A stretch of DNA of 7,412 bases from Solirubrobacteraceae bacterium (GTDB lineage Bacteria; Actinomycetota; Thermoleophilia; Solirubrobacterales; Solirubrobacteraceae). The DNA lies in NCBI GenBank assembly GCA_025455895.1, contig JALOLQ010000065.1, positions 1 through 7,412 of the forward strand, read 5' to 3'. Positions 5,254 through 7,412 of the stretch are shown here, piece by piece. The stretch's first letter is position 1; each line of letters opens with the position of its first letter. The notes beneath the pieces were generated by a model, which saw nothing but the letters and a program-made list of their open reading frames with translations, was not told the DNA's origin and searched no databases. The position numbers and the translations under genes are program-made.

Positions 5254-7193
5254 GCCCGCACCGCCAGCGCCCGGACGTGCTGCGCGGCGGCGTCGGGCAG
5301 CCGATGCTGTTCAGCATCGTCTGGACGGTGCTGGCCAGCGCGATCTACTTCGCGCTCGGCGTCATCGCCGGCTACGCGCTCGGCCTCACCCCGGTCGTCT
5401 TCGTCGTCTCGGCGCTGATGTTCGCGCTCGCCGCGATGACCTACGTCGAGGGCGCGGCGCTCTACCCGGAGCGCGCGGGCTCGACGGTCTTCGCCCGCCA
5501 CGCGTTCAACGAGCTGTGGAGCTTCGTCGCCGGCTGGGCGGTGCTGCTCGACTACGTGATCCTGATCGCCGCCACGTCGTTCTCGGCGACGAACTACCTC
5601 GCGCCGTTCTGGGGCGAGCTGGGTGGAGGCGGAGCGGTCGAGCTGGCCGCGATCGCCGTGATCCTGGCGTACGTCGCGGTCCGCAACATCCGCGGCTTCT
5701 CGACGACCCGCCACCGGCGGATCCGGCTGCTCGTGGGGGCCGACATCGCCCTGCAGCTGCTGCTGATCGCGGTCGGCGCCGCGCTGCTCTTCGACGCCGA
5801 CCTCATCACCGCGTCGATCGACCTGGGCAGCTCGCCGACCTGGGAGGACGTGATCGTCGCGCTCGGGATCGCGACGGTCGTCTCCACCGGCCTCGAGTCC
5901 GCCGCCGGCGTCGCGGCCGAGGTGGAGGTCCGGCGCGCCGGACTGCGCCGCCTGATCAGCGCCTCGTCACTGACGGTGTTCGTCGTCTACACGGGCATCG
6001 CGCTGATCGCGATGAGCGCCGAGCCGGTCGTGGACGGGACCACGCGCCTGGCGACGACGTTCGAGGAGGCCCCGGTGCTCGGGATCGCCGCGGGCTTCGA
6101 GCAGGAGTGGCTGCGCGAGACGCTGACCTACGCCATCGGCGCGGTGGCGGCGATCACGCTGATCGCCGCGGCGAACTCCGCGATGCTCGGCCTCTCGCGC
6201 CTGGCCTACGCGCTCTCCACCAACCGGCAGATCCCGTCCGGGCTGGGCCGGCTGCACCCGACGCGCTTCACCCCGTGGGTGCTGATCACGCTCGCGACGC
6301 TGCTCGCCGGCGCGCTGGCGCTGCCGCGCGACCTCGAGGTGATGCTCGGCATCTACGCGTTCGGGGCGCTGCTGGGGCTCACGATCGCGCACGCGTCGAT
6401 CCTGCGCCTGCGCATCAGCGAGCCGACGCGCGCGCGCCCCTACCGGATCCCGCTGAACCTCCCGGTGGGGCGGTTCCTGCTGCCGCTGCCGGCCGTCGCC
6501 GGGCTCCTGCTCAGCGCCCTGGCCTTCGTCAGCGTGCTGGTCACCCATGACGAGGCGCGCTGGGTCGGCCTCGGCTGGATGGGCCTCGGGCTGCTGCTCT
6601 ACGTCACCTATCGCCGGGGCACGGGGAAGCCGCTGCTCGGCCGGGTCAGCGTGCCGCAGGAGGCGCTGCGCGGGGACCACGTCGAGCTCGAGTACGGCTC
6701 GATCCTCGTCCCGATCTCGGGCCGTCCCCTGGACGACGACATCATGCAGACCGCCGGGCGGCTCGCGGCCGAGGAGGACCTCGGGGAGGGAGCGCCGACG
6801 ATCGAGGCGCTCTGGGTGTTCGAGGTGCCGATGTCGCTGCCGCTCGACGCGCGCCTCCCGGAAGCGGAGCTGACCCGCGCCCGCGCGGCGCTGGCGCGGG
6901 CCCGGGCGGTCGGCGAGGAATACGAGGGCGTCACGGTCGCGACCGCCACCGTGCGAGCGCGCCGGGCCGGCCACGCGATCGTCGACGAGGCGCGCCGCCG
7001 CGGCGTGCAGGCGATCGTCCTCGCCGCCGAGGAGCCCTCGCGGATCCGCGGCGGCGCGCGCCTGGGCGGGATCGCCGGTGACGCGGCGATCGGCGACCTC
7101 ACCCGCACCGTCGTGGCGAAGGCCGGGTGCGCCGTCATCCTCACCGCGCCGGGACCCGAGGACCCGGGCCCCGAGACGGCCGCGCCCCGCTAG
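5250..7193 (+). CDS. Divergent APC-superfamily permease with C-terminal USP-like domain (APC-2)
   Basis: This 647-residue paralogue of APC-1 has the same plan: about 12 membrane helices, then a USP-like cytosolic domain (about 481-633, starting LEYGSILVPIS). Shared blocks such as FARHAFNE and YALGLTP show that the pair arose by duplication. Key transport positions differ. Helix 1 reads WTVLASAIYFALG (W25-G37), replacing the YGNVGSS of APC-1, so both glycines and the Asn are lost. After helix 6 the sequence STGLESAAGVAAEVEVRRAG (S212-G231) lacks the MAEEARDEA acidic cluster and the proline. E216, equivalent to APC-1 E213, is kept. The USP tail keeps a glycine at the nucleotide-binding turn (G615), but Asp follows instead of Ser. 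It may carry a different substrate or be a non-transporting partner or sensor. GTG 5250 is supported by GGAGG and overlaps the preceding stop. The gene ends with TAG 7191-7193, part of the next gene's possible -10. Confidence 0.88.
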   Translation: MSPHRQRPDVLRGGVGQPMLFSIVWTVLASAIYFALGVIAGYALGLTPVVFVVSALMFALAAMTYVEGAALYPERAGSTVFARHAFNELWSFVAGWAVLLDYVILIAATSFSATNYLAPFWGELGGGGAVELAAIAVILAYVAVRNIRGFSTTRHRRIRLLVGADIALQLLLIAVGAALLFDADLITASIDLGSSPTWEDVIVALGIATVVSTGLESAAGVAAEVEVRRAGLRRLISASSLTVFVVYTGIALIAMSAEPVVDGTTRLATTFEEAPVLGIAAGFEQEWLRETLTYAIGAVAAITLIAAANSAMLGLSRLAYALSTNRQIPSGLGRLHPTRFTPWVLITLATLLAGALALPRDLEVMLGIYAFGALLGLTIAHASILRLRISEPTRARPYRIPLNLPVGRFLLPLPAVAGLLLSALAFVSVLVTHDEARWVGLGWMGLGLLLYVTYRRGTGKPLLGRVSVPQEALRGDHVELEYGSILVPISGRPLDDDIMQTAGRLAAEEDLGEGAPTIEALWVFEVPMSLPLDARLPEAELTRARAALARARAVGEEYEGVTVATATVRARRAGHAIVDEARRRGVQAIVLAAEEPSRIRGGARLGGIAGDAAIGDLTRTVVAKAGCAVILTAPGPEDPGPETAAPR

Positions 7194-7196
7194 CAT
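7191..7196 (+). promoter_or_regulatory. Possible -10 element for the TrkA-type gene, overlapping the APC-2 stop
   Basis: TAGCAT begins with the APC-2 stop codon and ends 9 bases before ATG 7206. No Shine-Dalgarno sequence is present in the 12-base gap, so the gene may have its own leaderless transcript in addition to read-through from APC-2. No -35 match is visible at 17-18 bases, so the call is tentative. Confidence 0.35.
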
Positions 7197-7205
7197 GCCG
7201 CCGCG

Positions 7206-7412
7206 ATGTCGTTCATCCTCATCGCCGGGGCGGGCCGGGTCGGGTCCGCCATCGCGCGCTCCATGCTGGCGCAGGGCCACGAGGTCTCCGTGCTCGACGA
7301 GGACCCGCTCTGCCACGAGCGCCTCGACGCCGGCCACACCGAGCGCTGGGAGGATTCCGGCGGACGCTTCACCATCGGCCAGGCGATCGAGCGCGACGCG
7401 CTCGTCGAGGCG
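7206..7412 (+). CDS. TrkA-family (RCK) NAD-binding potassium-uptake regulator, N-terminal fragment
   Basis: The first 69 codons are in the window and the rest runs off the end. The N-terminus is a Rossmann fold: strand SFILIA, the dinucleotide loop GAGRVG (G8-G13), the second strand EVSVLDED with acidic D31 at the end to hold the adenosine ribose. The WEDSGGRFTIGQAIERDALVEA segment matches the second half of TrkA-N/RCK domains. These are cytosolic proteins that bind NAD(H) or nucleotides and gate potassium channels or transporters. Being 12 bases after APC-2 on the same strand, it is likely to act with the permease pair. Whether a C-terminal TrkA-C domain or a second TrkA gene follows cannot be seen. 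Its start has no ribosome-binding site. Confidence 0.88.
   Translation, partial: MSFILIAGAGRVGSAIARSMLAQGHEVSVLDEDPLCHERLDAGHTERWEDSGGRFTIGQAIERDALVEA

Noticed and set aside
5967..7337. A 456-codon minus-strand open frame opposite APC-2 and the TrkA gene
   Set aside because: It has the same composition effect, with no recognisable motif, and is fully overlapped by genes with clear family signatures.

Overview
The window is a very GC-rich stretch (third codon positions almost all G or C). All supported genes lie on the + strand. Codon use, the many leaderless-looking starts and the protein types suggest a high-GC actinobacterium, most likely of the class Thermoleophilia (Solirubrobacterales-like). 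That placement is from memory of similar proteins, not from a search.

Layout: (1) Bases 1-474 hold the C-terminal end of an AMP-forming long-chain acyl-CoA synthetase, followed by a near-perfect hairpin at 482-511. (2) Bases 577-1719 encode a secreted protein built of Ig-like modules with no visible enzyme domain. (3) Bases 1796-3091 encode a PLP-dependent class III aminotransferase with some unusual active-site residues. (4) Bases 3158-7193 form a tightly coupled three-gene block. It contains an APC-superfamily permease with a cytosolic USP-like C-terminal domain (APC-1), a 57-residue two-helix membrane protein, and a second, divergent permease-USP paralogue (APC-2). The genes overlap or nearly touch, and each downstream start has its own strong Shine-Dalgarno sequence. 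(5) From 7206 to the window end is the start of a TrkA-type (RCK, NAD-binding) regulatory protein.

The most interesting part is region 4-5. Automatic annotation would call both permeases amino-acid transporters. However, helix 1 of APC-1 reads GNVGSSIYYAL, which closely resembles the GDIGTSPLYAL-type signature of KUP potassium transporters. The USP-like tail recalls the KimA potassium importer, and the next gene is of the TrkA potassium-regulator family. APC-2 keeps the overall fold and tail but has lost the polar and glycine residues of helix 1 and the acidic/proline residues after helix 6. A plausible reading is a potassium (or other cation) uptake system with one transport-competent subunit, one degenerate partner, a small helper peptide and an RCK regulator. 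This is inference and has not been tested.

Three genes (starts at 577, 1796 and 7206) lack a good Shine-Dalgarno sequence but have a TANNNT hexamer 7-9 bases before the start codon. This pattern is expected for leaderless transcripts. No RNA genes, mobile elements, CRISPR arrays or minus-strand genes are supported.
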